Shown here piece by piece: positions 20,825-21,517 of a stretch of DNA of 21,517 bases; the stretch's first letter is position 1; each line of letters starts with the position of its first letter. Origin of the DNA: a virus; IMG/VR virus record IMGVR_UViG_3300006925_000186, positions 1-21,517 of that record, one strand, 5' to 3'. The translations under genes were made by a program, and so were the position numbers. The notes under the pieces are model-generated. The model searched no databases, was not told the DNA's origin, and was given only the letters and a program-made list of their open reading frames with translations.

Positions 20825-21517
20825 TATAGTTAACTTTAAGGAGTTTGTAGCTGAAGCCACAAACCTCACTCCTGCGGAATTAAAAAAGGATGCTTCAGGC
20901 GGCCCTAACGTTGGTGTTTCTCGGCTTGAAATTTTTACCAACATGGTAAAAAAACAAGAGCCACTTACTCTTATGAAGGGCGGAACAGTTATTGCCGCCA
21001 ACACTGAAGAAGTACTTGCTTCCATTGAACAGTTTAAAAAGGACAGTAAAACATTTAAATTTGTTGGCCTCGATGGTAAGACTTATTCGACTTCTGATAT
21101 CAAAAAATCTGCTGAATTCGGTGGAGGCGCAGGTGCCGGAGGTGGTACAGCACAAACTGCAGTCGGTGAATCGGCACAATGCCTTTGGATGGCGGCGATG
21201 CTAGGTGAAGGCCATGATAAGCCCGTTGATTATTTTACAGACGAAATTCTTTCTAAATACTTTAAGCGCATTTCGGTAGGCAAAACTTCTTTAAAGGATA
21301 TTTTAAATATCGATGAAGGTTGGAAAACGTCTGCATATCTTACTGCGCAATATGCCATCCGCGAAAACATCATTGATCGTGATATGACATTTCACCGCGA
21401 TGACAAATTAATGAAAGCAATTTATTCTGCTAAAAACGTTGCTTTCAAAAACAACGACTTTAAACCTTTGCCAGATGATAAGTGGAATCCAGGAGATATC
21501 TGGGCGGCTGAAAGAGG
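20817..21517 (+). CDS. putative packaged protein, function unknown (3' end outside window)
   Basis: ATG 20817 opens a frame that overlaps the ATPase gene by 8 nt and stays open to the window end, giving at least 233 residues. It starts MLDIVNFKEFVAEATNL; FKEFVAEA closely resembles the T4 capsid-targeting FIAEA with its gp21 cleavage site. Residues ~95-125 hold a Gly-rich segment (GGGAGAGGGTAQTAVGESAQCLW) that leads into a helical domain, and KWNPGDIW appears near the visible end, a motif I have seen in phage and restriction-associated proteins of unclear function, some nuclease-like. The pairing with an overlapping ATPase and shared N-terminal signal suggests the two are packaged together and act jointly. 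I cannot assign an activity. Confidence 0.7.
   Translation, partial: MLDIVNFKEFVAEATNLTPAELKKDASGGPNVGVSRLEIFTNMVKKQEPLTLMKGGTVIAANTEEVLASIEQFKKDSKTFKFVGLDGKTYSTSDIKKSAEFGGGAGAGGGTAQTAVGESAQCLWMAAMLGEGHDKPVDYFTDEILSKYFKRISVGKTSLKDILNIDEGWKTSAYLTAQYAIRENIIDRDMTFHRDDKLMKAIYSAKNVAFKNNDFKPLPDDKWNPGDIWAAER

Noticed and set aside
1-21517. CRISPR arrays, insertion sequences, introns or inteins
   Set aside because: No spaced direct repeats, transposase genes or interrupted core genes are visible; polymerase, helicase and UvsX reading frames are continuous.

Overview
The window is a stretch of a tailed-phage genome related to T4 (a T4-like myovirus). Every gene I can support is on the + strand, genes are tightly packed with many 1-11 nt overlaps, and the base composition is AT-rich. 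Protein-level similarity to T4 is clear for the sliding clamp (gp45), clamp loader (gp44/gp62), RegA, DNA polymerase (gp43), dCMP hydroxymethylase (gp42), DNA alpha-glucosyltransferase (Agt), UvsX, probably gp40, and helicase gp41. Hsp20, CobS/CobT-like and MazG-like genes point to the environmental (often marine) branches of the group rather than to coliphages. The host cannot be told from this sequence.

Layout. 1-3022: a VWA (CobT-like) protein cut by the window start, and a MoxR/CobS-like AAA+ ATPase. 3108-5907: a small NTP-pyrophosphohydrolase-like gene, the clamp, two small unknown genes, and both clamp-loader subunits. 5926-7083: RegA, a small heat-shock protein behind a probable ROSE-type RNA thermometer, and a roughly 190-nt intergenic region that looks like a structured non-coding RNA with its own late promoter and terminator. 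7098-11471: an unknown gene, family B DNA polymerase, a MazG-like pyrophosphohydrolase and a primase-polymerase-like protein. 11545-16030: two small unknown genes, then a DNA-modification block: dCMP hydroxymethylase, a PD-(D/E)XK nuclease-like protein, a nucleotide-modification-associated (DUF1599-like) protein, DNA alpha-glucosyltransferase and a divergent C5-cytosine methyltransferase-like protein. 16080-18757: UvsX, a gp40-like protein and gp41 helicase. 18757-21517: a SprT-like metallopeptidase, then a late-type promoter and two proteins whose N-termini resemble T4 capsid-targeting sequences; the first is an AAA+ ATPase and the second runs off the window.

Regulation is unusually readable. 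Six promoters share T(G/T)TAC(A/T) - exactly 17 nt - TA(T/G)AAT; four place the predicted transcript start on or beside the ATG of the next gene (clamp, polymerase, an unknown ORF, the DUF1599-like gene), implying leaderless mRNAs. Three exact copies of the T4 late box TATAAATA sit in intergenic gaps, before regA, before the putative ncRNA and before the virion-type genes. Strong Shine-Dalgarno sequences are rare.

Together the window encodes much of a T4-type replisome plus a pathway for glucosyl-hydroxymethylcytosine DNA. The most interesting items are the modification block with its unexpected C5-methyltransferase-like member and embedded nuclease, the phage Hsp20 thermometer, the late ncRNA candidate, the leaderless promoter class, and the putatively packaged AAA+ ATPase. 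No gene-free stretch exceeds about 220 nt.
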